Source: Bacillota bacterium
Lineage (GTDB): Bacteria > Bacillota_E > Sulfobacillia > Sulfobacillales > Sulfobacillaceae
Length of the DNA stretch: 19,431 nucleotides
Direction: 5' to 3'
Assembly: GCA_021820645.1 (NCBI GenBank)
Contig: JAKADJ010000013.1
Coordinates: forward strand, 1-19,431
In this document: piece by piece, positions 1 through 8,470 of the stretch
How the letters are laid out: each line of letters opens with the position of its first letter
Numbering within the stretch: the stretch's first letter is position 1
Position numbers and translations under genes: made by a program
Notes under the pieces: model-generated
The model's input: the letters and a program-made list of their open reading frames with translations, nothing else
The model's database searches: none
Told to the model about the DNA's origin: nothing

Positions 1-1
1 C

Positions 2-1847
<1,846 letters not shown>

Positions 1848-1923
1848 TTAGCCCCCTGCTGGATTCTTTCTTACTTCGTACGCTTGGTACGGCGGATCAT
1901 AAAGATGAGGAGTCCGTAGGGAT

Positions 1924-2211
1924 TTACCCCTCGTCCTCCTCAAGTTCTTCTCCCTCATCGTCGTCCCGGTCTCGCGAGGGTCCTGCTCCCGATCGCCCGG
2001 GCGTTTTGGGCAACCATTCCTTTAGGCCCCATTGTGAGTTACCTCGATACTGAAAGCGCACGTCCAAATTGATGTCCGTGTATATTCTGGCAGCTGTGCT
2101 GGCCTCGCGGTCTAGCCCTAATAACGCGAGTGCCTCGTCCAGTAGGTCGTGCACGTCCATTGCGTCGCCATGTTTTTTCAACACTTGATAGGCAGCATCC
2201 GTCGTCTGCAT
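1924..2211 (-). CDS. rpoE: DNA-directed RNA polymerase delta subunit
   Basis: The delta subunit is an accessory RNA polymerase protein of Bacillota that speeds enzyme recycling and alters promoter and initiating-NTP selectivity. The 95-aa product has an N-terminal HARE-HTH fold (about 1-70), with AYQVLKKHGDAMDVHDLLDEA and then YTDINLDVRFQYRGNSQWGLKEW, matching the family's conserved YTDLNLDGRF and WGLR blocks. The C-terminus is a short, strongly acidic tail (DRDDDEGEELEEDEG), as expected, though shorter than the roughly 80-residue acidic tail of Bacillus. The ATG at 2211 has a GGAGGT ribosome binding site 6 nt away. It is followed on the same strand by pyrG, the conserved Bacillota order. The symbol rpoE here means the delta subunit, not a sigma factor. 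Confidence 0.93.
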   Translation of the reverse strand: MQTTDAAYQVLKKHGDAMDVHDLLDEALALLGLDREASTAARIYTDINLDVRFQYRGNSQWGLKEWLPKTPGRSGAGPSRDRDDDEGEELEEDEG

Positions 2212-2300
2212 GGATCAACCTCCATCGCCCTGCTTAAATAAATCTTTGTGGTTTCTTCTGGAAGAATGTGTGTCAGGCTTCGTAGTCCCAGTTCCCGAGT

Positions 2301-2309
2301 ATTATATCA
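2301..2309 (-). promoter_or_regulatory. extended -10 promoter for rpoE-pyrG
   Basis: On the minus strand the sequence reads TG-A-TATAAT, a perfect extended -10 element. No good -35 hexamer lies 16-18 bp upstream, which is usual for extended -10 promoters. Transcription would start near 2294 and give a leader of about 83 nt. That leader contains a 6-bp palindrome, TTCTTC-TG-GAAGAA on the plus strand, at 2253-2266. Confidence 0.55.
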
Positions 2310-2449
2310 TCTCTGGTTCCAAAACCTCATCTTCCAGGGCACTTCGTAAAACTTTTTCCCTATGTCCTCGATATCCATGCATCAACCAACCAAATTTTTT
2401 CGTCTCGGTGCCGCACCGACTGCGAATATCCTAAATGCCAGCTATTCCC

Positions 2450-2478
2450 TTGACTCTCCCCTGGGAGACTTTTAGACT
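2450..2478 (+). promoter_or_regulatory. sigma-A-type promoter for nagZ with internal palindrome
   Basis: TTGACT at 2450-2455 and TAGACT at 2473-2478 are separated by exactly 17 bp, with 5/6 and 4/6 consensus matches. Between them lies an inverted repeat, TCTCCC-CT-GGGAGA, at 2455-2468, which could be a repressor site. Transcription would begin near 2485, leaving a 5' leader of about 177 nt before nagZ. The rest of the 2212-2661 intergenic stretch shows only the rpoE promoter, a 6-bp hairpin TCGGTG-CCG-CACCGA at 2405-2419, and AT-rich sequence. Confidence 0.5.
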
Positions 2479-2661
2479 GAAACTGTTGAATCTCCAAGAG
2501 CGAGAGTAGTCAAGCCGTTTGTGCCACGGTCATGAGGACTTTCGAACGATCTACACCACGCACGAGCAAAAATATCATTCAAGACCGTTTAGCCGGACCA
2601 ACAAGGATAGCCTATTGGCTTGCGGGCATCCTTAAGGGAACTGATTGATGGAGGAAATTCC

Positions 2662-4197
2662 GTGACACCTAGGGATATCGGACAACTGTTATCGGTAGGC
2701 TTTGATGGATTCGAAGCTCCTCCGTCTCTTCTCGGGGCAATACGCCAGGGTCGAGTCGGGGGAGTTATCCTTTTCGGTCGAAATGTCCGTGATATCTTGC
2801 AACTACGCACCCTGACTAGTGAATTGCAGGAGGCCGCCGCGCTCGGTGGGCACCCCCCCTTATTTATTGCGATTGACCAAGAAGGAGGAAGTGTCAGAAG
2901 ACTCCGGGGTCCATTTGTTCCATTGCCGAGCGCCATGGCCATGGCCGCAAGCGGCCTAGCGGACACCGCTGAGCGCCTCCTCTATTTATCCGCAGTAGAA
3001 ATGATGAGTCTTGGTATCAACCAAAATTATGCACCAGATTTAGATGTGAACAATAACCCATTGAACCCCGTAATCGGAATTCGGTCCTTCGGAGAAGACC
3101 CGGAATCCGTAGCCAGATGGGGTCAACTGTATATTCGCGGGATGCAAAACGCCGGCATGATTGCCACTGGTAAACATTTTCCGGGACATGGCGATACCGA
3201 TCAGGATTCACACGCATCGTTACCCCTGGTCCCGCACGATCGAATCCGATTGGAGGCGGTTGAGCTCCTGCCGTTTCGCGCCGCTATCGCCGCCGGAATT
3301 CGAGCCATCATGACTGCTCATGTAGTGTTTCCGGCATTCGATCCCATCCCGCATCAGCCGGCCACCATTTCATCCGCCATCTTAAGTAACCTCATCAGGC
3401 AGGAACTCGGCTTTTCTGGACTCATCGTAACCGACTGTATGGAAATGGCCGCCATCCATGATGGCGTCGGGACCCCGGAGGGCACCTTCCGTGCCATTGC
3501 CGCCGGTGCCGATCAGGTCCTGATTTCTCACACCGCCTCACTGCAAGACCAAAGCTATGAGCGGCTATCACGGGGCGTGGTTCACGGCGAAATCGCCTCG
3601 AACCGACTTAAAGAAGCCTTGCGCACCGTTCGTGAAACGAAAGCCCTGATCCATCATGGCGGCCATGCGGTAAACTCCAAAGAAGCCCATAAGCTTGCCG
3701 AAGAGATCTGGGAAGCGGCGGTGGCGGGCGTCGGTGCGTTAGATCGTTTACCGCTCATGAGCCCCCTGACACTGGTTACGTTCCAAAGCGTTCGAAGGAG
3801 CCCGGCTGATGATCACGGGGCAGCCTCGGCCCATCCAATGGCCGAGATTCTGCACGATCAACTTCATCAACACTTCGCGCTCCCGCTGAAACCATCTCCC
3901 CAAGAAATCGACGCCGTGCATCACGCATCCCACGGCATGCCTTTGGTGGTGGCATTGGACAATGCCCTAAAGCATCCCGAGCAATTACTCCTGCTGGACC
4001 GTCAATGGACGGCCGGCCCTATTGTTGCCATCGCATTAAGTTCACCCTATGACTTAAAGCGAATCCCAGTCGGTAGTGTGGGGCTTACAGCATTCGATCC
4101 CAGTGTTGAAGCACAGCGAGCCTTAGTGAAAGCGCTACGCGGCCAAATCCCCATAAAGGGTCATTGGCCGATTACATTGGAGGTGCGCAATCGATGA
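2662..4197 (+). CDS. nagZ: beta-N-acetylhexosaminidase, glycoside hydrolase family 3
   Basis: Removes non-reducing N-acetylglucosamine from muropeptides during cell-wall recycling. The 511-aa product has a GH3 TIM-barrel domain (about 1-330) with GGVILFGRN near 33-41, IDQEGG near 71-76, and KHFPGHGDTDQDSH at 171-184. By analogy with Bacillus NagZ, the Asp-His dyad is D182/H184 and the nucleophile is D258 in VTDCMEMAAI. A C-terminal alpha/beta domain (about 350-511) follows, the two-domain form seen in Gram-positive NagZ. No signal peptide is visible, so it is probably cytoplasmic, unlike the exported Bacillus enzyme. I chose GTG at 2662 because GGAGGA sits 6 nt upstream. An in-frame TTG at 2620 has no such site. 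Its stop overlaps the start of the next gene (ATGA), so translation is coupled. Broader GH3 glucosaminidase specificity cannot be excluded. Confidence 0.92.
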   Translation: MTPRDIGQLLSVGFDGFEAPPSLLGAIRQGRVGGVILFGRNVRDILQLRTLTSELQEAAALGGHPPLFIAIDQEGGSVRRLRGPFVPLPSAMAMAASGLADTAERLLYLSAVEMMSLGINQNYAPDLDVNNNPLNPVIGIRSFGEDPESVARWGQLYIRGMQNAGMIATGKHFPGHGDTDQDSHASLPLVPHDRIRLEAVELLPFRAAIAAGIRAIMTAHVVFPAFDPIPHQPATISSAILSNLIRQELGFSGLIVTDCMEMAAIHDGVGTPEGTFRAIAAGADQVLISHTASLQDQSYERLSRGVVHGEIASNRLKEALRTVRETKALIHHGGHAVNSKEAHKLAEEIWEAAVAGVGALDRLPLMSPLTLVTFQSVRRSPADDHGAASAHPMAEILHDQLHQHFALPLKPSPQEIDAVHHASHGMPLVVALDNALKHPEQLLLLDRQWTAGPIVAIALSSPYDLKRIPVGSVGLTAFDPSVEAQRALVKALRGQIPIKGHWPITLEVRNR

Positions 4198-4658
4198 CAT
4201 CTATGCAAATTCGGGTCAAGAAAAAATCCACAATGAAAAAGGCCCAGAGCCGTCGGGTCAATCCCACCAGCCTCGGCCGTCTGATTCTCCTGGCGTTGGT
4301 CTTTAGCCTGCTCACGTTTTCCGAAGGAACGCTTTGGTGGGCAGGCTACGCCTTCTTAGGAGTTATTCTGGTAACCTTGTCGGTACGCTCCACGCGACGT
4401 GCTCTCCCCTGGGTCGCCTCATTCGGCGAGCTAGTGCTCGCTCTGACCCACACCGGAGTGCTCCCCTTCGGATGGGGCATGATGTTGCTCATTGTCTCGT
4501 TTACGGGGTTCCTGGTGATGTTGGGTTTGAATCGGGATCCCTATCCCGTAAAACTCTCCGAAGGATCTTACCGACCGCCGACTTGGGTAGGCTATCCACC
4601 ACTTCATAAAAGCGCGGAACTTTATATCCAGCCAAATGCTGCCGACAATACGCGGTAA
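4194..4658 (+). CDS. small integral membrane protein of unknown function
   Basis: I do not recognise this family. The ATG at 4194 overlaps the nagZ stop as ATGA and has GGAGGTG 8 nt upstream, so it is probably translated and coupled to nagZ. The 154-aa product has a basic N-terminus (KKKSTMKKAQSRR), then four hydrophobic segments: about 28-43 (LGRLILLALVFSLLTF), 46-63, 71-92 and 94-112. A soluble tail of about 40 residues carries PYPVKLSEG and YRPPTW. By the positive-inside rule the N-terminus is cytoplasmic. Pairing with nagZ hints at a cell-envelope role, but that is only context. The last 158 bp are antisense to the 3' end of the acyl-CoA ligase gene, so the tail sequence is constrained by the opposite strand. 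It may be shorter in reality only if the frame assignment is wrong. Confidence 0.7.
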   Translation: MTSMQIRVKKKSTMKKAQSRRVNPTSLGRLILLALVFSLLTFSEGTLWWAGYAFLGVILVTLSVRSTRRALPWVASFGELVLALTHTGVLPFGWGMMLLIVSFTGFLVMLGLNRDPYPVKLSEGSYRPPTWVGYPPLHKSAELYIQPNAADNTR

Positions 4659-6141
4659 GTTCGTCAAGATCAAGTAAGGCTTGGGGGCGGGCCACCACAT
4701 ATGCTTTAATGGTCTCCCCCCGATACGGGTCGGGTATACCGACGACCGAAGCTTCCAGTACACCAGGGAACCCATAGAGAACATCTTCCACTTCACGTGG
4801 ATAGACATTAAACCCCGAACAGATGATAAGGTCCTTTTTACGGTCCACAATCTGAAAATATCCATCCGCGTCCATAACGGCCACATCGCCGGTCCAAAGC
4901 CACCCATCCCGCAGGGTATACTTGGTCTCTTCAGGGCGATTCCAGTATCCTTGCATCACCTGGGGGCCCTTCACAAGGAGTTCCCCACGCTCCCCAATCG
5001 GAACCTCATGGCCTTGGTCATCCACAATCCGCGCATCGGTGTCTGGGAAAGGAAGCCCAATCCCCGATTTCCGTGTCACACCCCATAGCGGCTGGCAATG
5101 GGTCACCGGCGAGGCCTCCGACAAACCATAACCCTCCACCAGTTTCCCCCCAGTCGCCCGTTCAAAGGACTCTTGGACGGAAACCGGCAACGGGGCCGAT
5201 CCACTAAGACACCCTCGAATCGACGAGAGATCCACCTGGCTATGACGAGCATGCGCTTCGAGGGCGACATACATCGTTGGAGCGCCCGGAAACAAGGTTG
5301 GGCTATGATGTTTGACAGCTTCCACGGCTGATTCAGGAGTGAAACGGGGCAAGAGGATAAGCCGCGCCCCAATCGAAAGGCCCAAGTTCATCCCGACCGT
5401 CATCCCATAGACATGGAACATCGGGAGGCCAATTAACACCCCATGCTGTTGATCGGTTTCTAAAATCGGACGCATCCACCAGCGTGCCTGAAATGCATTG
5501 GATAAGAGATTCCAGTGTGTCAACATGGCCCCTTTGGGGGTTCCTGTGGTTCCCCCGGTATATTGCAATACCGCGAGATCGTGCTCGGGGTTGACCGCCT
5601 GGTCCTCCCATTGGGTTGGACCATGGGCCAGCCAATCCGAAAGACACATAGCCCCCGAATAGGCTTCGGCGGCTTCGCGTTCGCGCTCGGGGTTTCCCCA
5701 GATATCGGCAAAGATGACTCCAAAGGGTAGCCCGGGCGGCAGTTTTTCCAAGGCTTCTACCGGCACCACGAGTAGTTTCGGCTGTGCGTCCAGCAAGAGG
5801 CCGACGAGTTCGCTGGTGGTATACAAAGGATTCAAGGCCACCACAACGGCTCCTCGCCGCAACGCACCAAAATACATTTGAACAAACCCAAAGCTATTGG
5901 GTAACAGCAACGCTACCCGATCCCCCACCCCGACTCCGTGATCTGCCAAGGCCGCGGCGACACGGGCCGTCTGTTCCCAAAGCGTCCCATACGTGAGGGA
6001 TACGTCATTCAAGATCAACGCCACCGTGGCCGGATCATGACCTTCCAAAACCGAATAAAGGGGGGCAGGCTTCTCCGCTAACTGATGCGGAATAGTCCCA
6101 TACGATCGATACCAAGGACGCTCCATTGAGGCAGATTCCAT
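4501..6141 (-). CDS. long-chain fatty-acid--CoA ligase (AMP-forming)
   Basis: Activates a fatty acid to acyl-CoA through an acyl-adenylate, feeding beta-oxidation or lipid synthesis. The 546-aa product is a typical ANL-superfamily enzyme. It has the P-loop YTGGTTGTPKG at 194-204, GYGLSE at 337-342, WTGD at 416-419, and the long-chain FACS block DRKKDLIICSGFNVYPREVE at 433-452. The hinge leads to the C-terminal lid, with catalytic Lys525 in PKSAVGKILRR. The ATG at 6141 has TGGAGG about 9 nt upstream and lies 2 nt after the enoyl-CoA hydratase stop, so it is the last gene of the operon. It resembles FadD/LcfA-type ligases, but chain-length preference cannot be read from sequence, so I give no symbol. 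The C-terminus extends 21 residues beyond the catalytic lysine and is overlapped on the opposite strand by the membrane-protein gene. Confidence 0.93.
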   Translation of the reverse strand: MESASMERPWYRSYGTIPHQLAEKPAPLYSVLEGHDPATVALILNDVSLTYGTLWEQTARVAAALADHGVGVGDRVALLLPNSFGFVQMYFGALRRGAVVVALNPLYTTSELVGLLLDAQPKLLVVPVEALEKLPPGLPFGVIFADIWGNPEREREAAEAYSGAMCLSDWLAHGPTQWEDQAVNPEHDLAVLQYTGGTTGTPKGAMLTHWNLLSNAFQARWWMRPILETDQQHGVLIGLPMFHVYGMTVGMNLGLSIGARLILLPRFTPESAVEAVKHHSPTLFPGAPTMYVALEAHARHSQVDLSSIRGCLSGSAPLPVSVQESFERATGGKLVEGYGLSEASPVTHCQPLWGVTRKSGIGLPFPDTDARIVDDQGHEVPIGERGELLVKGPQVMQGYWNRPEETKYTLRDGWLWTGDVAVMDADGYFQIVDRKKDLIICSGFNVYPREVEDVLYGFPGVLEASVVGIPDPYRGETIKAYVVARPQALLDLDELTAYCRQHLAGYKVPRFYEVVDSLPKSAVGKILRRVLRDRDPDSNPTSPGTP

Positions 6142-6143
6142 AT

Positions 6144-6911
6144 CTATTGACCTCCAAAACGCGGACGGCGTTTTTGCATGAAAGCTAAGACCCCCTCCAT
6201 CGCATCTTGGGTGGTCATGAGTCGCAAGATCTCCTGAGTCTCCCGTTCTTGAGCCCCTTCCAAATTTGGAGCCGCCAAGAGTCCCTTAATACTCGCCAAT
6301 GCTAAGGGAGGCAAACTGGCCAATCGCTCCGCTAGGTTGAGCGCAGATGCGAGGAGCAACTCAGGTGCTACCACGCGGGTGACCAATCCAATCCGATAGG
6401 CCTCGTCCGCATCGATGGGATCTCCTGTGAGAATCAGTTGTGCGGCATGGGAACGTCCCACCAGACGCGCCATGCGCACCGTCCCACCCCACCCGGGGAT
6501 AATCCCTAGATTGACTTCAGGCTGCCCAAATCGCGCAGCGGGGGAGGCAATCCGGATATCCGCCGCCATCGCGAGCTCGTTTCCGCCTCCCAAGGCGAGC
6601 CCATTAATGGCGGCCACCACCGGTTTTGCGAAAGTCTCCACGCGCTGAAACACCTCGGCACCTAACTGCAAAAATCGGGGTAATTGGTCCCCCAATTTCA
6701 TAAACCCGCTAACATCTGCCCCTGCCGCAAAGGCAACCCCAGATCCTGTAAGCACAATGGCTCGGGTGTCATCATCCGAAGCCCCGGAGTCGAGCAACCG
6801 AGTAAGCTCTTCCAACAGTTCTAAACTAATCGCATTGACCGGAGGATGGTTAAGCGTCCAGATCTGCACTGCCCCCCGTTGCTCTACCTCAATAATTGCC
6901 ACTCCCGCCAT
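6144..6911 (-). CDS. enoyl-CoA hydratase (crotonase family)
   Basis: Adds water to trans-2-enoyl-CoA to give 3-hydroxyacyl-CoA, the second step of beta-oxidation. The 255-aa product has the crotonase fold: NHPPVNAIS near 21-29, the oxyanion-hole segment FAAGADVSGF at 61-70, and KPVVAAINGLALGGGNELA at 96-114. Both catalytic glutamates of hydratases appear present, Glu112 in GGGNELAMAAD and Glu132 in FGQPEVNLG, which argues for a true hydratase rather than an isomerase-type relative. IPGWGGT at 138-144 is the usual following motif. Three in-frame starts lie close together: GTG 6920, ATG 6911 and GTG 6902. A GGTGA lies 5 nt before the ATG and GAGGGAG lies 9 nt before the last GTG, so the start is uncertain by a few codons. 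It is third in the acyl-CoA operon. Confidence 0.93.
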   Translation of the reverse strand: MAGVAIIEVEQRGAVQIWTLNHPPVNAISLELLEELTRLLDSGASDDDTRAIVLTGSGVAFAAGADVSGFMKLGDQLPRFLQLGAEVFQRVETFAKPVVAAINGLALGGGNELAMAADIRIASPAARFGQPEVNLGIIPGWGGTVRMARLVGRSHAAQLILTGDPIDADEAYRIGLVTRVVAPELLLASALNLAERLASLPPLALASIKGLLAAPNLEGAQERETQEILRLMTTQDAMEGVLAFMQKRRPRFGGQ

Positions 6912-6951
6912 CTCCCTCACCGCCGAATGAACTGCGTAGTCCTAGGACATC

Positions 6952-7284
6952 CTAAAGCGTTCTACTCCCATGGTGCGCCAAGTATCCTTGGCCGGTGCTA
7001 ATCCCGAGTTGTCCTCGGGCCACTTTTTGCATTAATGACGCAGGGGGTTTAAACCGTTCGCCGTAGGCGATTTCCATTTTCTCCAGTTGATGCACAATCA
7101 CATCGAGACCGGTTTTGTCAGCCCATTGGAACGGCCCTATGGCTAGGCCCGCTCCCGCCCGCATTGCAATATCAATATCCACTGCCGTGGCGATGCCTTC
7201 GTCGAGCAATCGCACCGCTTCCAAAAACGTTGCCAATTGAAACCGACTGAGTAACTCTACTTTCCATGCTGTCTCGGTTGCCAT
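6952..7284 (-). CDS. stand-alone 3-hydroxyacyl-CoA dehydrogenase C-terminal domain protein
   Basis: The 110-aa product consists only of a 3HCDH C-terminal helical domain, with no NAD-binding Rossmann part. It has LLDEGIATAVDIDIAMRAG, IGPFQWADKTGLDV, GERFKPPASL and the closing GQLGISTGQGYL. These align with the last 100 residues of the preceding dehydrogenase (PMGPFFLADALGLDV, GERFRPSQEL, GHLGMKTGRGFY). Long 3-hydroxyacyl-CoA dehydrogenases such as PaaH/FadB types carry two such domains in tandem, so this looks like the second domain encoded separately. It probably pairs with the upstream enzyme to complete its substrate-binding or dimer surface. I chose ATG 7284 because AGAGGGGGG lies 5 nt upstream. 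A TTG at 7314 overlapping the preceding stop is a weaker choice. No NAD-binding or catalytic His is present, so it is unlikely to be active alone. Confidence 0.82.
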   Translation of the reverse strand: MATETAWKVELLSRFQLATFLEAVRLLDEGIATAVDIDIAMRAGAGLAIGPFQWADKTGLDVIVHQLEKMEIAYGERFKPPASLMQKVARGQLGISTGQGYLAHHGSRTL

Positions 7285-7310
7285 CACGACCCCCCTCTTT
7301 TTTCGAATCT

Positions 7311-8156
7311 TCAATAGGAATAGAAGCCTCGACCCGTCTTCATCCCCAAATGGCCCTCGGCAATCAATGTCTTCAATTCTTGGCTCGGTCGAAATCGTTC
7401 CCCTAGCTCCTGGGTTAGGTGTTGCGCCACCTCGTAGGCCACGTCCAGTCCTAAGGCATCCGCGAGAAAGAAAGGACCCATTGGGGCCACCTTAGCCTCT
7501 GTAATCGTCTGATCAATCTCGGCCGCAGCGAGACCTCGTTCCTCTTTAAATCGGAGAACTTCGGCCATCGAGGCCATGAGTACGCGGTTTACCACAAAAC
7601 CGGGACATTCCTTCACACGCACAGGAATCTTCCGAATTTCTTCCGCAAGCCGCATGACCGTCGTGATGGTTTCGTCGCTACTGTGATCTCCCGCGATCAC
7701 CTCCACCAACTTCATCATGTGAGCCGGATAGAAAAAATGCATTCCGGCTACTCGATCCGGCCGTCCTGTGACCGCCGCCAAGTGCGAAATGCTTAAGGCT
7801 GAGGTGTTCGACACAATTATGGCCAACGGTGCCAAGGTGCGGTCCAATTCGCGAAACACAGCTTCCTTGACTCTCATTTGCTCTGTCACCGCTTCAATCG
7901 CCAGGGAGACGCCGGTGAGATCTTCCAGTCGGCTACTGAATGTAATGAACCCCATCCGATCCGCGGCATCCATGGCCGTCATCTTATTCGACCCGACTCG
8001 CCCATCAAACAGCTCTTGGATATGTTGTTGAGCACGAGCCAACTGCGCATCGTCCACATCACGCAGCACAACCGGAATGCCACGCGTTGCAATCGTGTAA
8101 CAGATGTCCGCACCCATGGTCCCGGCACCAACAACCGCCACTTTCTTTACATACAT
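7311..8156 (-). CDS. 3-hydroxyacyl-CoA dehydrogenase (3-hydroxybutyryl-CoA dehydrogenase type)
   Basis: Oxidises 3-hydroxyacyl-CoA to 3-ketoacyl-CoA with NAD(P), the third step of beta-oxidation, or runs the reverse reaction. The 281-aa product is the classic single-copy length. The Rossmann domain carries VAVVGAGTMG at 6-15, and the expected active-site residues are visible: Ser119 in SNTSAL, His140 and Glu152 in the MHFFYPAHMMKLVEV block, and Asn190 in CPGFVVNR. The usual HFFNP motif reads HFFYP, a change next to but not at the catalytic His. The C-terminal 3HCDH domain ends in KTGRGFYSY, a normal complete end. I chose ATG 8156 because GGAGGA lies 7 nt upstream; an in-frame GTG or ATG at 8177 or 8171 lacks one. 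It is the first enzyme gene of the operon and is preceded by a structured leader with an overlapping short ORF. FadB-like and Hbd-like roles cannot be separated. Confidence 0.93.
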   Translation of the reverse strand: MYVKKVAVVGAGTMGADICYTIATRGIPVVLRDVDDAQLARAQQHIQELFDGRVGSNKMTAMDAADRMGFITFSSRLEDLTGVSLAIEAVTEQMRVKEAVFRELDRTLAPLAIIVSNTSALSISHLAAVTGRPDRVAGMHFFYPAHMMKLVEVIAGDHSSDETITTVMRLAEEIRKIPVRVKECPGFVVNRVLMASMAEVLRFKEERGLAAAEIDQTITEAKVAPMGPFFLADALGLDVAYEVAQHLTQELGERFRPSQELKTLIAEGHLGMKTGRGFYSY

Positions 8157-8296
8157 GGTTGATTCCTCCATGACCAAAGTTTTATAAATAGATCAGTGAA
8201 CCCGCCCATAAAAAAAGCGCACGACGGCAGGCGCCGCGCGCGTACAACGACAAGACGGGACCCATCCCGATGCATTACGTCTCGTTCTCGGACCAT
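8147..8296 (-). CDS. candidate 49-aa leader ORF of the acyl-CoA operon
   Basis: A 49-codon ORF begins with ATG at 8296 and has an excellent ribosome binding site, GGGGAGG, 6 nt upstream. Its stop (8149-8147) lies inside the start region of the dehydrogenase gene, overlapping it by 10 bp, so it could be translationally coupled. The predicted peptide is arginine-rich at first (MVRERDVMHRDGSRL, then VRARRLPS) and ends hydrophobic and aromatic (FFMGGFTDLFIKLW). Codons 19-29 coincide with a strong intrinsic terminator hairpin and U-tract. It lies immediately downstream of a TTGACA promoter. I recognise no family. It may be a cis-acting leader peptide rather than a functional protein, or an ORF by chance. 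Confidence 0.4.
   Translation of the reverse strand: MVRERDVMHRDGSRLVVVRARRLPSCAFFMGGFTDLFIKLWSWRNQPCM
8210..8241 (-). terminator. intrinsic terminator/attenuator in the acyl-CoA operon leader
   Basis: Read on the minus strand, a 10-bp GC-rich stem (eight G-C and two G-U pairs) pairs 8241-8232 with 8226-8217 around a 5-nt CCTGC loop. It is followed directly by seven Ts at 8216-8210. No minus-strand gene lies upstream for it to end; it sits between the operon promoter and the first gene, the position of a transcription attenuator. A second hairpin, CGGGA-N4-TCCCG, lies just upstream at 8256-8269. Confidence 0.65.
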
Positions 8297-8320
8297 GGTC
8301 GACCTCCCCTCCATAGACAC

Positions 8321-8351
8321 CAAATATCGTAATCCCGATTCGCAATATTTG
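8321..8351. promoter_or_regulatory. inverted repeat over the acyl-CoA operon promoter, candidate operator
   Basis: CAAATAT at 8321-8327 and ATATTTG at 8345-8351 are perfect 7-bp inverted arms separated by 17 bp. One arm overlaps the -10 and the other the -35 of the minus-strand promoter. The arrangement suits a dimeric repressor, and a MarR-family gene diverges from here, so it is the natural candidate ligand. Confidence 0.4.
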
Positions 8352-8355
8352 TCAA
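8326..8355 (-). promoter_or_regulatory. sigma-A-type promoter of the acyl-CoA operon
   Basis: On the minus strand a perfect -35 TTGACA (8355-8350) is followed after 18 bp by TACGAT (8331-8326; 4/6 match). The predicted transcript starts near 8319, about 7 nt before the ribosome binding site of the leader ORF. Arms of an inverted repeat, CAAATAT and ATATTTG, overlap both promoter elements. Confidence 0.55.
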
Positions 8356-8433
8356 CGGAAAGCTTTTTGCCAGAGTTATAGGGGAGGAGATGACGTCAAC
8401 GGGCCGTGAATGGATACGAGATCCCCACCCATT

Positions 8434-8442
8434 TGGTATGAT
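8434..8442 (+). promoter_or_regulatory. extended -10 promoter of the marR-type gene
   Basis: TG-G-TATGAT at 8434-8442 is an extended -10 with a 5/6 hexamer match and no recognisable -35. Transcription would start near 8449, about 10 nt before the GGGGAGG that serves ATG 8471. An imperfect dyad, TATG-N5-CATA (8437-8449), covers the -10 and could allow autoregulation. Confidence 0.5.
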
Positions 8443-8470
8443 GAACATAAATGTTTTGGGGAGGCTCCGC

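Noticed and set aside
2532..2648. 38-codon ORF in the nagZ leader ending 2 bp before the nagZ ribosome binding site
   Set aside because: The position is suggestive of a leader peptide, but no ribosome binding site precedes its ATG and no terminator or alternative hairpin lies in the leader.
6952..8156. Frameshift splitting one long hydroxyacyl-CoA dehydrogenase into two
   Set aside because: The first protein ends in the normal KTGRGFYSY terminus, and the second has its own strong ribosome binding site and ATG, so they read as two intact genes rather than a broken one.
8196..8381. Plus-strand 61-codon ORF in the marR/acyl-CoA intergenic region
   Set aside because: It has no ribosome binding site, lies upstream of the marR promoter and is antisense to the structured leader. 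Its arginine-rich composition reflects GC-rich hairpin sequence.
8390..8470. ATG 8390 as the start of the MarR gene
   Set aside because: Its GGAG abuts the start codon, and an extended -10 with a correctly spaced ribosome binding site serving ATG 8471 lies downstream of it.
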